Below, piece by piece: positions 24,175-33,381 of a DNA stretch of 64,000 nucleotides. Position 1 is the first letter of the stretch. Each line of letters begins with the position of its first letter. This DNA is from Mucilaginibacter flavus (GTDB lineage Bacteria; Bacteroidota; Bacteroidia; Sphingobacteriales; Sphingobacteriaceae). The notes below the pieces were generated by a model that worked only from the letters and a program-made list of their open reading frames with translations, ran no database searches and had not been told where the DNA came from. A program made the position numbers and the translations under genes. The stretch covers positions 372,001 to 436,000 of the forward strand of contig NZ_JAUFPS010000028.1 in assembly GCF_030409315.1 (NCBI RefSeq). The letters are read 5' to 3'.

Positions 24175-24207
24175 TACTAAAAGGTGAACAGGATACTAAA
24201 AGGTGAA
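24175..24207. promoter_or_regulatory. Candidate HxlR operator: 14-bp direct repeat
   Basis: TACTAAAAGGTGAA occurs at 24175-24188 and again at 24194-24207 (19-bp period, about two helical turns). TACTAAAAG-like sites are typical of HxlR/YodB regulators. It lies immediately upstream of the HxlR ATG and overlaps the upstream edge of the MBL promoter. Confidence 0.6.
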
Positions 24208-24211
24208 TTTC

Positions 24212-24242
24212 TTGGCGATTGCTGCCCGGCCAGCCATCTTTG
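24212..24242 (+). promoter_or_regulatory. Sigma-A type promoter of the MBL hydrolase gene
   Basis: TTG (24212-24214), 20 bp, then CATCTTTG (24235-24242), one base off TAnnTTTG. It ends 24 bp before the ATG and is adjacent to the direct repeats, so a bound HxlR would block it. Confidence 0.5.
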
Positions 24243-24266
24243 CACCATCAAAATTAATATTTAAAT

Positions 24267-25031
24267 ATGAAAGTTCAGCTATTACGCAATGCCACGCTGG
24301 TGTTGGATATCAACGGAAAAAAATTATTGGTTGATCCGATGCTGGCTCCTAAAGGTAGTTTCCCGGCAATTGTTAATACGGCAAACACGCTCAAAAATCC
24401 ACTGGTTGATTTACCATTAAGTGATGATGAACTTAAAGTGCTTATTGCCGAAACTGATGCCGTATTACTCACACACCTGCATCGCGATCATTGGGACGAA
24501 ACCGCGCAACAGATGCTGCCTAAACATATAGCCATTTTATGCCAGCCAGAAAATGTGGAGGTAATAAAACAGGCCGGCTTTGTAAATTTAAGTTCCATTT
24601 TTGATGAGCTAACCTGGAATGGCATCAGTATTAACCGTACCGGTGGCCGGCATGGTACCGGCGAGATAGGTAAGCTTATGGGAACAGTATCGGGCTATGT
24701 GATTGCTTTTGGCCGTAACAAGCTATACATTGCCGGGGATACCATATGGTGTGAAGAAGTTGAAACGGCAATTAGCAAATACAAGCCTACCCATATTATT
24801 GTAAATGGGGGTGCAGCCCGCTTTTTAACCGGCGACGCAATTGTGATGAACATACAAGATATCATTAGGGTTGCCCACAGCGCCCCGGATGCAAAAATTT
24901 ATGTGGTACATTTGGAGGCGGTAAACCATTCATCAGAGTCGCGCGCTGATATAAGGGAAGCGATGCAGGCGAATAATCTTGCTGAAAGGGTTATCGTGCC
25001 AAATGATGGCGATAGGCTATCATTGCTATAA
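24267..25031 (+). CDS. Metallo-beta-lactamase fold hydrolase (UlaG-like)
   Basis: 254 residues, no signal peptide. KKLLVDPMLAPKG is the UlaG-type first loop. VLLTHLHRDHWDETA (near 68-82) is the HxHxDH metal site. GGRHGTG and LYIAGDTIWCEE (Asp ligand) follow, and a final His lies near VVHLEAVNHSSESR. All metal ligands appear present. The family cleaves phosphoester or lactone bonds; the substrate here is unknown. Its divergent HxlR neighbour suggests induction by a reactive small molecule. Confidence 0.88.
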   Translation: MKVQLLRNATLVLDINGKKLLVDPMLAPKGSFPAIVNTANTLKNPLVDLPLSDDELKVLIAETDAVLLTHLHRDHWDETAQQMLPKHIAILCQPENVEVIKQAGFVNLSSIFDELTWNGISINRTGGRHGTGEIGKLMGTVSGYVIAFGRNKLYIAGDTIWCEEVETAISKYKPTHIIVNGGAARFLTGDAIVMNIQDIIRVAHSAPDAKIYVVHLEAVNHSSESRADIREAMQANNLAERVIVPNDGDRLSLL

Positions 25032-25165
25032 CAAGCTTTTTTGCCTGCCTGCTGGCGCACGTGCATAGTGGTACCTTACCGTTAGGTAAACATAAACATG
25101 TTGTTGATAATTGACCTTGTACAAATAGCACTTTAGCACCTATCTTCGATAAAGCAAATAGCCCA

Positions 25166-25453
25166 ATGAAAACTTTAGCCGATTTTAAAGCATCATTAAA
25201 TTCAAACCAGCCCGATAGCTCGCTATCTGTGCAACTAAAAAGCCTTTGGTACGATGGTAAAGGCGATTGGCAAAAGGCGCATGCGCAGGTTGATCACCTG
25301 TCTGATCGGTCATCGGCCTGGGTACACGCTTATTTGCACCGTAAGGAAGGTGATGTTTGGAATGCTGACTACTGGTATCGTCAGGCGCGGCAAACCCGGC
25401 CTGATATTTCGCTCGACGAAGAATGGGAACAATTGGTTGTAGAATTTCTTTAA
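25166..25453 (+). CDS. Conserved hypothetical small protein, TPR-like
   Basis: 95 residues, soluble. It has a pair of short helices with WYDGKGDWQKAHAQVDHL, then SSAWVHAYLHRKEGDVWNADYWYRQARQ, an arrangement like a single tetratricopeptide hairpin. The acidic C-terminus is EEWEQLVVEFL. Similar proteins occur in unrelated phyla. The ATG at 25166 is the only start. It is a single gene followed by a strong terminator. No function is known. Confidence 0.75.
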   Translation: MKTLADFKASLNSNQPDSSLSVQLKSLWYDGKGDWQKAHAQVDHLSDRSSAWVHAYLHRKEGDVWNADYWYRQARQTRPDISLDEEWEQLVVEFL

Positions 25454-25479
25454 TTAATTGTGCAAAACCGCTATATAGG

Positions 25480-25516
25480 CAAAAGGCAACCATACGATTT
25501 GTGTGGTTGCCTTTTG
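25480..25516. terminator. Bidirectional terminator
   Basis: CAAAAGGCAACCATA (25480-25494) pairs with 25502-25516 (one G-U type mismatch) around a short loop. It is placed between convergent genes and ends in T-rich sequence on both strands. Confidence 0.85.
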
Positions 25517-25530
25517 GTTTTAGGTTGAAG

Positions 25531-28500
25531 TTATTCGCTCCTTAAACTTTTTACGGGGTTGGCCAGTGCGGCTCTTACCGCCTTGTAACCTACACTTATC
25601 CAGGCGATGACCACCGATGCTAATATGGCCAGGATAAATATATCGGGGCCGATGCTGATCCTGTAGGTGTAATCCTGTAACCACTTATGCATAAAATAGT
25701 AGCCAACAGGGGCCGATATGGCAAACGCGATAACGATGAGTACCGTAAACTCTTTAGAAAACAAATAAACAATATGCCCCACCGAAGCGCCTAAGGTTTT
25801 GCGGATGCCTACTTCTTTGGTGCGTTGTAAGGCCATGAATGATACCAGGCCATACAAACCGAGGCAGGAAATGAAAATGGCTATCCCAGCAAATATTTTG
25901 TAGAGTGTTGATAGTTCATCTTCGTTTTTATAAAAGTCGGCAATTGTTTTATCGAGGAATTGATATTCATACACACCTTCTGGGTAGGTTTTATTCCATA
26001 AGCTTTCAACGCCGGCGAGGGTGTTCTTCACATTCCGGGTTTCTATTTTAACGTTTAGCTTTGAATATTGCGACAGCCACGGGGCTATCAATACGGGCGG
26101 TATAGCACGGCGTAAGGAGCCTATATTAAAATCTTTAACTACACCGGTAATCTGTGCTTTCAGTTTCTTATCGTTCCATAGCATAACGTATTTGCCTACC
26201 GCTTGCTTTGCATCGGTGATGCCCAGTTTATGCATCAGGGTTTCATTAACCACGTAGCCCGATACGGTATCCGATTTGTTATAAGGCCCACCTGCTATAA
26301 ACTGAATATCATACAATTTGAAATAGTTGGCATCAGCCCATTTAAGGCATGCGCCAAAGTCGACCTGCTTTGGCGAGTTATTGAATTTAAAATCGCTAAA
26401 CCAGCCGCCGTTATCAGATGGCCCGGCAAAACTCACACTGATATCTTTTACGCCCGGTTGCTGTAAAAGCTGATCTTTAAAGGCATTAACCCTTGTTCTG
26501 CTGATGCTATCGCCGGGAAAAGGAACCGTGATCACTGCATCGTTATTAAAACCAAGTGATTTGTTTCTGAAATAATCCATCTGGTAAATGAGCACCAGGG
26601 TGCCAATCACCAATATTTGCGCTATGCAAAACTGCGCTACCACCAATACCCTGCGTAATGAAATTCCGCTTGAGCGGCCAGCATTAACTTTGTTTCTTAA
26701 TGCCACTATCGGGTTAAAGCCGGATAATACAAGTGCCGGATAAAAGCCGGCAAGGAAAGTGACACCGATAATCACCGCTACTAAAAATAAAACCACTGTT
26801 GGATTTAACAGGAAATCGGCACTCAATTGTACTTCAAGCAGCTTATTCAACATAGGCAATGCTATAAGCGCTATGACAGACGCCAGCATCACAGCAAATA
26901 AAGTGATGATCAACGTTTCGCTTATAAATTGCATAATTAGCTGGTACCGGTTGCTGCCTAAAACTTTACGCACGCCAACCTCTTTTGAGCGGTTTACCGC
27001 CTGGGCGGTAGCCAGGTTAATAAAGTTAACACAGGCTATAACAAGCAGGAATAAACCAATCAAACTAATTACGTTGATCAATTGCCTGCTGAATGGATGG
27101 TTGCTGTATACGCCCGCATCGGTATCGTAGTGCATATCTTTCAATGCCTGTAGTTGAAATACCTGGTTTTTATTGTAAGGGGCGGGGATACGTTTTTTGG
27201 CCAATGCGGCAAGCTCGGTATTAAGCTGCTTTTCGCTTGCACCGGGAGGTAAAATAATATAGCAGTTTTTATCGCCAAAGGTGCTTACCCAATCCCCGTT
27301 ATTGCCGTTAAGGTCGCCGGTTTTGTTAACAAGGGTAATCCAGGAGACGGCAAGCTTCATCGGTAAATCTGTATTGGCCGGCAGATCGTCAAAAATGCCG
27401 GTCACTTTAAGATCTCGCTTGTTTTCGTACCTGATTGTTTTTCCCATGGCGGTATGCCAGTCGCCGAAAAATTTGTCGGCTTCCTCACGGGACAGTACAA
27501 TGGCGTTTGGATCGGCCAAAGCAGTATTTTTATCTCCGGCCAGCCACTTAAAATCAAAAATTCTGAAAAACTCGGGATCGGCGTAATAGGCAAGGTCTTC
27601 TTTAAATTTCTTTACCGTACCGCCATTAGCTCCGTTCCCCACAGCATAATGCGAGCCATCGTTTTTCATGATGTTTGATGCTTGCTTTATTTGCGGAAAA
27701 TCGAGCCGCAAACCTTCCGTTAACGGGATTGGCGTTCCCGCGCCGATATGTGTGCCATCGGGGCCACTGCTCACCATTACAATGCGGTAAATGCGGTCTT
27801 TATTAGTATGAAAGGTATCAAAGCTGGTTTCAAACTGAACAATAAGAAATATCAGCAGGCAGGCCGCTATACCTATAGCTAGGCCGGTTACATTAATGGT
27901 GGCATAGCTTTTATTGCGCATAAGATTGCGCCAGGCAATTTTGAGGTAGTTTTTAAACATAAGTTCGCGGTTTAATTTCGTGTTGCCCCATACAGGGAGC
28001 TTTTCCTGGTACGAAATTACCGGCGCGAAACTTGGTGGGCGCTCCACATTATAATATGGTCGCTCTTTTTTCTGTTCAATTTTATATTCTGCCGGATTCT
28101 TACCGGTTAATTGTTTAAAAGTACGGTTAAAGGTGGTTTTGGAATTAAAGCCCGATTCAAACGCGATGCCCAACAAGGTCAAATGCTCAAAAGCAGGATC
28201 ATGAATTTTACGGGCTACATCTGCCACCCTAAATTCATTAATAAAATCACTAAAGTTTTTTTTGAGGGCGGTGTTAATGATCCGTGATAGTTCATTGGGA
28301 TGCATATCCAGCTTTTCGGCTAATGAACGTAAGTTAAGTTCGGGATCAAGGTAATATTGATTGGCTTTTAATTCTTTCTTCAGCCAAATTCCCTTCTGCC
28401 TTACATCTGCCGGGAGTGCCGGTTTTAAAGGTGAAAAAGATGCTTGCGAGGGGGCCGCTGCTTCAGGTCTCAGATAAACAATAACCGCCGCCTGGATAAC

Positions 28501-29190
28501 GATGATAGCCAACACAAGGTAGAAAGGATAATAGGCCTGTGTTCCTAATTGGTTATGATAATAAACATAATCGAGGCCTCTAAATAACGCCCCGCATAAC
28601 CATAACACAGCAAACCCACCCAACAAGCGGTGAAGCCATTTCATTTGGTCCCGGTAGCGGTCGCCATTATTAAACTTTACGCGCTTGTAAAAGTTTTTTA
28701 TCAGGCTGTGGGAGGCGTACAGGTATGTAATAACTGAAATAAACGCGAGTGTTTGAATGGCGGGATTTAATTGATGAAAGATTGGTGTATCATAAGTGGC
28801 TTTGCCGGTACGGACGCTTTCTTTAACCGCTAATACCTGGGCGCTTAATTCAATCAATAAGGGAACAAAATGCAGTAAATCCTTAGGCCGGAATTTATAA
28901 ATGGGGCGGGCTAATTGACGTACGTAAAAGAAAATCAGCGGCCCAAACGCCAGCGAAAACTGTAAGGGTAATCGACTCCAATTAGGGATATAGGCTGTAA
29001 GCCCGATATCAATGCCTAATAGCCAGGTTATATACAAAACTATCGTAACCAATGCCAAGGCAAAGAACCGGTTTGCAACTCCGGCAGCTTTTTTAGTGAA
29101 CCACAAAAGCGAAGCCAGGCCGGCCCCAAGGAAAATAGCCCCGAGGAAAGCGAGGTCGTAAGCGTTGATATGGAGTGTGTAGGTTTTCAA
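25531..29190 (-). CDS. Membrane sensor + AraC-type HTH fused to a MacB-like ABC permease
   Basis: About 1220 residues in one uninterrupted frame. Numbering from the upstream TTG at 29220: residues 20-250 hold seven membrane helices, and 290-390 an AraC DNA-binding domain (LAEKLDMHPNELSRIIN, then GFNSKTTFNRTFKQLTG). From residue 421 a complete MacB/FtsX permease begins MFKNYLKIAWRNLMRNKSYA, with periplasmic MacB_PCD domains and two four-helix FtsX sets (VNRSKEVGVRKVLG and LQRTKEVGIRKTLG). No ATG lies near the N-terminus. The TTG at 29190 is preferred because the TTG at 29220 is part of a TAAATTTG promoter element. The internal ATG at 27960 could yield a separate permease. Confidence 0.85.
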   Translation of the reverse strand: MKTYTLHINAYDLAFLGAIFLGAGLASLLWFTKKAAGVANRFFALALVTIVLYITWLLGIDIGLTAYIPNWSRLPLQFSLAFGPLIFFYVRQLARPIYKFRPKDLLHFVPLLIELSAQVLAVKESVRTGKATYDTPIFHQLNPAIQTLAFISVITYLYASHSLIKNFYKRVKFNNGDRYRDQMKWLHRLLGGFAVLWLCGALFRGLDYVYYHNQLGTQAYYPFYLVLAIIVIQAAVIVYLRPEAAAPSQASFSPLKPALPADVRQKGIWLKKELKANQYYLDPELNLRSLAEKLDMHPNELSRIINTALKKNFSDFINEFRVADVARKIHDPAFEHLTLLGIAFESGFNSKTTFNRTFKQLTGKNPAEYKIEQKKERPYYNVERPPSFAPVISYQEKLPVWGNTKLNRELMFKNYLKIAWRNLMRNKSYATINVTGLAIGIAACLLIFLIVQFETSFDTFHTNKDRIYRIVMVSSGPDGTHIGAGTPIPLTEGLRLDFPQIKQASNIMKNDGSHYAVGNGANGGTVKKFKEDLAYYADPEFFRIFDFKWLAGDKNTALADPNAIVLSREEADKFFGDWHTAMGKTIRYENKRDLKVTGIFDDLPANTDLPMKLAVSWITLVNKTGDLNGNNGDWVSTFGDKNCYIILPPGASEKQLNTELAALAKKRIPAPYNKNQVFQLQALKDMHYDTDAGVYSNHPFSRQLINVISLIGLFLLVIACVNFINLATAQAVNRSKEVGVRKVLGSNRYQLIMQFISETLIITLFAVMLASVIALIALPMLNKLLEVQLSADFLLNPTVVLFLVAVIIGVTFLAGFYPALVLSGFNPIVALRNKVNAGRSSGISLRRVLVVAQFCIAQILVIGTLVLIYQMDYFRNKSLGFNNDAVITVPFPGDSISRTRVNAFKDQLLQQPGVKDISVSFAGPSDNGGWFSDFKFNNSPKQVDFGACLKWADANYFKLYDIQFIAGGPYNKSDTVSGYVVNETLMHKLGITDAKQAVGKYVMLWNDKKLKAQITGVVKDFNIGSLRRAIPPVLIAPWLSQYSKLNVKIETRNVKNTLAGVESLWNKTYPEGVYEYQFLDKTIADFYKNEDELSTLYKIFAGIAIFISCLGLYGLVSFMALQRTKEVGIRKTLGASVGHIVYLFSKEFTVLIVIAFAISAPVGYYFMHKWLQDYTYRISIGPDIFILAILASVVIAWISVGYKAVRAALANPVKSLRSE

Positions 29191-29217
29191 TCTGGATGGA
29201 CTGCGCAATCCTTGAGC

Positions 29218-29225
29218 CAAATTTA
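29218..29225 (-). promoter_or_regulatory. -7 element (TAAATTTG) of the AraC-permease fusion gene
   Basis: On the minus strand TAAATTTG fits TAnnTTTG. It argues against translation starting at the TTG it contains and for the TTG at 29190, about 20 nt into the transcript. Confidence 0.4.
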
Positions 29226-29337
29226 TAACGTATTGATAGATATTGTGTTATGGCTATTTCGTGAGCGCATAGTGTAATGTAAGCGGACGGGTGGTTGTGC
29301 GGTTTTGGATGTTTGATCGTTTTAAAACCTGAGCGGC

Positions 29338-30804
29338 TTACCCCGCCTTCAACCCAAAGAAAAACGTAGTCCCCATGCCCAGGTCCGATTCCACCCAGAT
29401 CCTTCCGTTATGGCGTTCTAAAATCCGTTTTACAATGGTGAGGCCCATGCCAACGCCTTCGTATTCGCTGGCGCTGTTATGCAGGCGACTAAATATCTCG
29501 AAGATCTTTTTGTGGTTTTCTTTGGCTATGCCAATGCCGTTATCGCTGATGGCAAATACCTGTTCGTCGCCTTGTTTAAAACTACGCACGGTAAGCTCGG
29601 GTGTTTTGTTGCCCCGGTATTTGATGCCATTGCCCATCAGGTTTTGGAAAAGCTGCACCATTTGTACATAATTGGCTTCCATTTGCGGCATGGTTTCAAT
29701 TTTAACTATCGCCCCACATTCGTTCACCTTGTTTTGCAGGTTTTGTAAAGCTTCTTCGGCCGCCTTTGTCATATCCACCTTTACAAAAGCATCAGCCTGC
29801 GAATCCATTACCGTATATTGGTATATCCCCTCAATGGTGTTGGTCATGTTATGCGATACCTCGGTAAGCATATTCATGGTTTCCTGTAAATCGGGTGATA
29901 AGTCTTCACCAAGTATTTGCAGGGTGTCAATCAACAGCACGGCTGATGCGATGGGTGAGCGCAGGTCATGGGCAATGATGTGGGCAAAACGTTCCAGGTC
30001 CTGGTTTTTAAGGCGCAGCATCTCTAACAGGTCGCTGTTATAAGTTTCCTGTTTTTTAAAGTTGAGCACCGATTTTACTATGCTGGGCAATATCAGCATG
30101 TGCTCGCCCATGTTTTTATCTTTGATCAGGTAATCGGCAGCACCGGCTTTCATCAGTTCTACCGCTGTTTTTTCTGATCCCTGGGCGGTAACAATTACAA
30201 TGGGGATATCGGCCGCGGTGGCTATGGCAATGGAGTCAAAGGCGGTTCCGTCGGGCAAATTAAAGTCAGAAACAATAAGGTCGTAATCTTTTAGCCCAAC
30301 TTGTTCCCTTAGTTCGGCAATACTGGTGGTAACATCGCATTCGTATTGAGGGTTTAACTTAATAAATTTTCGCTTGATGAATGTAATATCTATCTCTTCG
30401 TCTTCGAGGAACAAGATCTTACTTTGCCCGCTTATGGCTATCTGGTCATCAATTAATTGCGAAATAAGTAGGGCCAGCTGTTGTAAATAATAGTTATCGG
30501 GGTCTGTAACCAACTCATTAACCACATGGTTTTTGAACGATTGCGACCCGGCATCCCTGAGTATCAACAGCGGAATTTTTGTCAATTCCAGGAAAGGGGT
30601 CAACTGTGTATAAAAAGCCCGGTTCACCAGGTTGTCGCGCGCAATTAAAAAATCATTATTGTAAAGCTTTACAGATTTTTCAAAATCCTGCTGACTTTCA
30701 TAACAGGTTATCTGAAGTTGTGAAAACGCGGCGTTAAGCGCGTTGCTTATCAATAGCTGTTCCTGTGTATTGGCAATAATTGTTGTTCTCAGATTATTCA
30801 TCAT
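29338..30804 (-). CDS. Receiver-containing histidine kinase
   Basis: 488 residues, soluble. Residues 1-125 are an unrecognised alpha/beta domain. A receiver domain follows (about 128-250: ILFLEDEEIDITFI, phospho-acceptor Asp in LIVSDFNLPDGTAF, conserved Lys in DYLIKDKN). HisKA comes next, with AHIIAHDLRSPIAS (phospho-His) near 277. The ATPase domain has LMGNGIKYRG (N box), AISDNGIGIAKE (G1), and GVGMGLTIVKRI (G2). Having the receiver before the kinase suggests it both receives and sends phosphate. It is third in an operon after a GAF kinase and a response regulator, likely one phosphorelay. Confidence 0.9.
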   Translation of the reverse strand: MMNNLRTTIIANTQEQLLISNALNAAFSQLQITCYESQQDFEKSVKLYNNDFLIARDNLVNRAFYTQLTPFLELTKIPLLILRDAGSQSFKNHVVNELVTDPDNYYLQQLALLISQLIDDQIAISGQSKILFLEDEEIDITFIKRKFIKLNPQYECDVTTSIAELREQVGLKDYDLIVSDFNLPDGTAFDSIAIATAADIPIVIVTAQGSEKTAVELMKAGAADYLIKDKNMGEHMLILPSIVKSVLNFKKQETYNSDLLEMLRLKNQDLERFAHIIAHDLRSPIASAVLLIDTLQILGEDLSPDLQETMNMLTEVSHNMTNTIEGIYQYTVMDSQADAFVKVDMTKAAEEALQNLQNKVNECGAIVKIETMPQMEANYVQMVQLFQNLMGNGIKYRGNKTPELTVRSFKQGDEQVFAISDNGIGIAKENHKKIFEIFSRLHNSASEYEGVGMGLTIVKRILERHNGRIWVESDLGMGTTFFFGLKAG

Positions 30805-30845
30805 GAGTTAATTGGGGGATTATACATTGTATTTTATGCTGAGTG

Positions 30846-31292
30846 CTATTGCGTTGGCTTAGGTGGCTGATTAAGCATAAGCCAGTACATGCCCAGTTGT
30901 TTAACGGCATCGGCAAAATTCATAAAATCAATAGGCTTAACAATATAGCTGTTAACACCAAGCTCGTAGGCTTTTTTTATATCCACATCCTCTTTTGAAG
31001 AAGTCATCATAATAACCGGTGTAGATTTTAACCCCTCTGAAGCTTTGATCTGCTCTAACACTTCCAGGCCATTAACGCGCGGCAGCTTCAAATCAAGCAA
31101 AATCAGTTTTGGGATGGCTTGTAATACCTTCTCCGGACCAGTGCCAAAGAGATAGTCAAGCGCGTGTTGCCCGTCCTCAAGCCATTTAATATCATTGATG
31201 AGGTTATATTTTTTTAGGGCGCGTATGGTAAGTACGGCATCTTCTTCCCTGTCTTCTACCAGTAGTACTTCCGGATATTCTTTAATATTCAT
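30846..31292 (-). CDS. Rcp1/CheY-like response regulator (receiver only)
   Basis: 148 residues. A single receiver domain has VLLVEDREEDAVLT (acid pocket), LILLDLKLPRVNGLEVL (phospho-acceptor Asp), MMTSSKEDVDI and YIVKPIDF (conserved Lys). There is no output domain, as in Rcp1-type regulators that pair with GAF- or phytochrome-type kinases. It lies 45 bp after the GAF kinase and 41 bp before the hybrid kinase, so it is probably the shuttle between them. Confidence 0.93.
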   Translation of the reverse strand: MNIKEYPEVLLVEDREEDAVLTIRALKKYNLINDIKWLEDGQHALDYLFGTGPEKVLQAIPKLILLDLKLPRVNGLEVLEQIKASEGLKSTPVIMMTSSKEDVDIKKAYELGVNSYIVKPIDFMNFADAVKQLGMYWLMLNQPPKPTQ

Positions 31293-31337
31293 AACGGAAA
31301 AATTTATAATTATATCATATTGAACAATACGGAGCGC

Positions 31338-32732
31338 TTATACAATGGGCAGGCTGAAACTAAAGGTAGCGCCCTGGCCCAAAGCCCCTTCGGCACTTAC
31401 TACGCCGCCATGGCGTTCAATCACTTTTTTTACTATACTGAGGCCAATGCCTGTACCTTCAAAATCCCGGTCGTTGTGCAGGCGTGAAAATATTTTGAAC
31501 AATTTATTTTTATATTTTTCATCAAAGCCCGCGCCGTTGTCTTTTACCGCATAAATAACACTGCCATGCGCTATTTTTGAGCTTACGATGATCTTCGTTT
31601 CGGGGGTATTGCGGGAATATTTTAAGGCGTTTGAAATAAAATTGGTTACAACCTGGGTAATCATAGCCTGATCGCCTATGGAGGGTGCAAGTTCGCCCAA
31701 TTCAAAAACTACCTTGTGGCCTGCCGGTTCCTGTCTTAACAATTCATCAAACACATTTTTGAAGATGGCTTTCATATCCAGCGTTGAATTTACTTTTTCG
31801 GCGCGGCTCAATTTAGAAAATGAAAGGATATCATCTATCAGCATGCCCATGCGTAGGGCGTTATTCACTATGGTGTTTAATGTTTTCTGGCCATCCTCAT
31901 CTAATTTATCGGCATAATCCTCCAGCATAATATTGCTGAAACCGGCAATAGCGCGCAAAGGTGCCCTCAAATCATGGCTCACCGAATAGGAGAACGCTTC
32001 CAGTTCTTCATTGGCATGGCTAAGGGCTTCTGTCCGCTCGGCAACCAATTGTTCCAGGTGATTTTTATGTTCCAGTATTTCGGCCCTGATGCGCCTGTTT
32101 TCAATAGCCAGGTTAGCAAAACGGGCGGCGTAGGCTATCCTTTCCAAATCTACGTCCTTAGGTGTACGGGGTTCGCGGTGGTAAATAGCAAATGTACCCA
32201 CCATATCGCCGGTGCTGGATAGGATAGGTTGCGACCAGCACGATTGCACGCCAGCCCTAAAAGCAAGCTCCTTAAATGCTGCCCAATACGGGTGTGTGCC
32301 AATGTTATCAACGCATACCAGTTTTTTAGAGAAGGCCGCGCTACCGCAGGAGCCAATGCCATCGCCCACAGATATGCCATCTATGGCATCGTTGTAAAAA
32401 TCGGGCATATTGGGTGCCGCTCCTGTGCCCAAGGTATTGGTCACTTTATCGTACAGTAAAATAGTACAAATGGAGGCGGCATCTTCCTCTTCAATTGATC
32501 TTACAATCGACCGCATGATGGTAAAAATATCAACATCGCGCGCAAGCTCTTCCAAAATAAGGGCCCTGTTACGCTCCCTTATGCGCAGCAAATCGCGTTC
32601 GATAATATCTATTGAGTTTGATTCAGCCGGGTGTGAGGGATCGCTGTCGGAGGAATATATAACGCCCCGTTTGTGGCTCTGCTGTAATTTTTCGTTAGCA
32701 GAGAGGGTAGAGTAACTCTCGCTTGTATTCAT
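31338..32732 (-). CDS. GAF-domain sensor histidine kinase
   Basis: About 464 residues from the ATG at 32732; the 18 residues before it in the longer frame are poorly conserved in style. Residues 40-190 form a GAF domain (ASICTILLYDKVTNTLG, GDGIGSCGSAAF, VCVDNIGTHPYWAAF, MVGTFAIYHREPR). Then comes a coiled linker and HisKA with FSYSVSHDLRAPLRAIAGF (phospho-His). The HATPase domain has FISNALKYSR, AVKDNGAGFDEK and GTGIGLSIVKKV. It is cytoplasmic, with no membrane segment. It is first in the three-gene signalling operon. The ligand is unknown. Confidence 0.92.
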   Translation of the reverse strand: MNTSESYSTLSANEKLQQSHKRGVIYSSDSDPSHPAESNSIDIIERDLLRIRERNRALILEELARDVDIFTIMRSIVRSIEEEDAASICTILLYDKVTNTLGTGAAPNMPDFYNDAIDGISVGDGIGSCGSAAFSKKLVCVDNIGTHPYWAAFKELAFRAGVQSCWSQPILSSTGDMVGTFAIYHREPRTPKDVDLERIAYAARFANLAIENRRIRAEILEHKNHLEQLVAERTEALSHANEELEAFSYSVSHDLRAPLRAIAGFSNIMLEDYADKLDEDGQKTLNTIVNNALRMGMLIDDILSFSKLSRAEKVNSTLDMKAIFKNVFDELLRQEPAGHKVVFELGELAPSIGDQAMITQVVTNFISNALKYSRNTPETKIIVSSKIAHGSVIYAVKDNGAGFDEKYKNKLFKIFSRLHNDRDFEGTGIGLSIVKKVIERHGGVVSAEGALGQGATFSFSLPIV

Positions 32733-32873
32733 AGGGTAATGTTGTAAACACGAAAATAAAGTATTCGTGTTTTTATTACAATACACAACTTACCACTTAC
32801 GGGAATATAGAGCGCAAGGCGGAAATAAACGGTATCTGTTGGCCAGGCTAAAAGTTACCCTGCGAGTTATTTA

Positions 32874-33230
32874 TTATGTTTTCTTTTTATTTACCGTATA
32901 AGAAATCATTTTGGTGATCAGCCCATTGGCAAGTTCATAAACATCGCAATAGTACATATCGTATACCTGGCCCGATTTATCGGTGCATTGTACTTCGCCC
33001 GCGACCGAGGCTTTATCGCCATCAACAATAATGTAATCTTTACTTACGGTAATTATTTTCATATCGGGATGTTCGGCGAAAAATTTCAGCACGTTCGCTT
33101 TGCCTTTAATGATACTATCGCCCAGCAAGTGCCATTCAAAGTCATCAGATATAAACCTGGCTATACCTTCGCTATTGCCTTTATCAAAAGCGGTATTGAA
33201 ATCGATAATTACGTTTCTGTTGTTGTTCAT
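32874..33230 (-). CDS. NTF2-like (SnoaL-type) protein
   Basis: 118 residues, soluble. The single cone-shaped NTF2-like domain shows IIDFNTAFDKGNSEGIARFIS, then DDFEWHLLGDSIIKGKANVLKFF, and strands CTDKSGQVYDMYYCDVYEL. Members are enzymes, binding proteins or polyketide cyclases; no catalytic triad stands out, so no specific activity is proposed. The ATG at 33230 is clear. It stands alone, divergent from the MBL lipoprotein gene. Confidence 0.82.
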   Translation of the reverse strand: MNNNRNVIIDFNTAFDKGNSEGIARFISDDFEWHLLGDSIIKGKANVLKFFAEHPDMKIITVSKDYIIVDGDKASVAGEVQCTDKSGQVYDMYYCDVYELANGLITKMISYTVNKKKT

Positions 33231-33381
33231 AAGCTGTTATATCTGGTTGCATCAAAGATACCGGCTTCCTCAACAATAATTTGTACAGCGTTGCGACAAA
33301 TGAAAGGGGCAAATGCGACATGACGCGATACACCTGCTTTTTAACCTGCAAACCATAAACGTTGTTTTTCGTTTTCACGTA

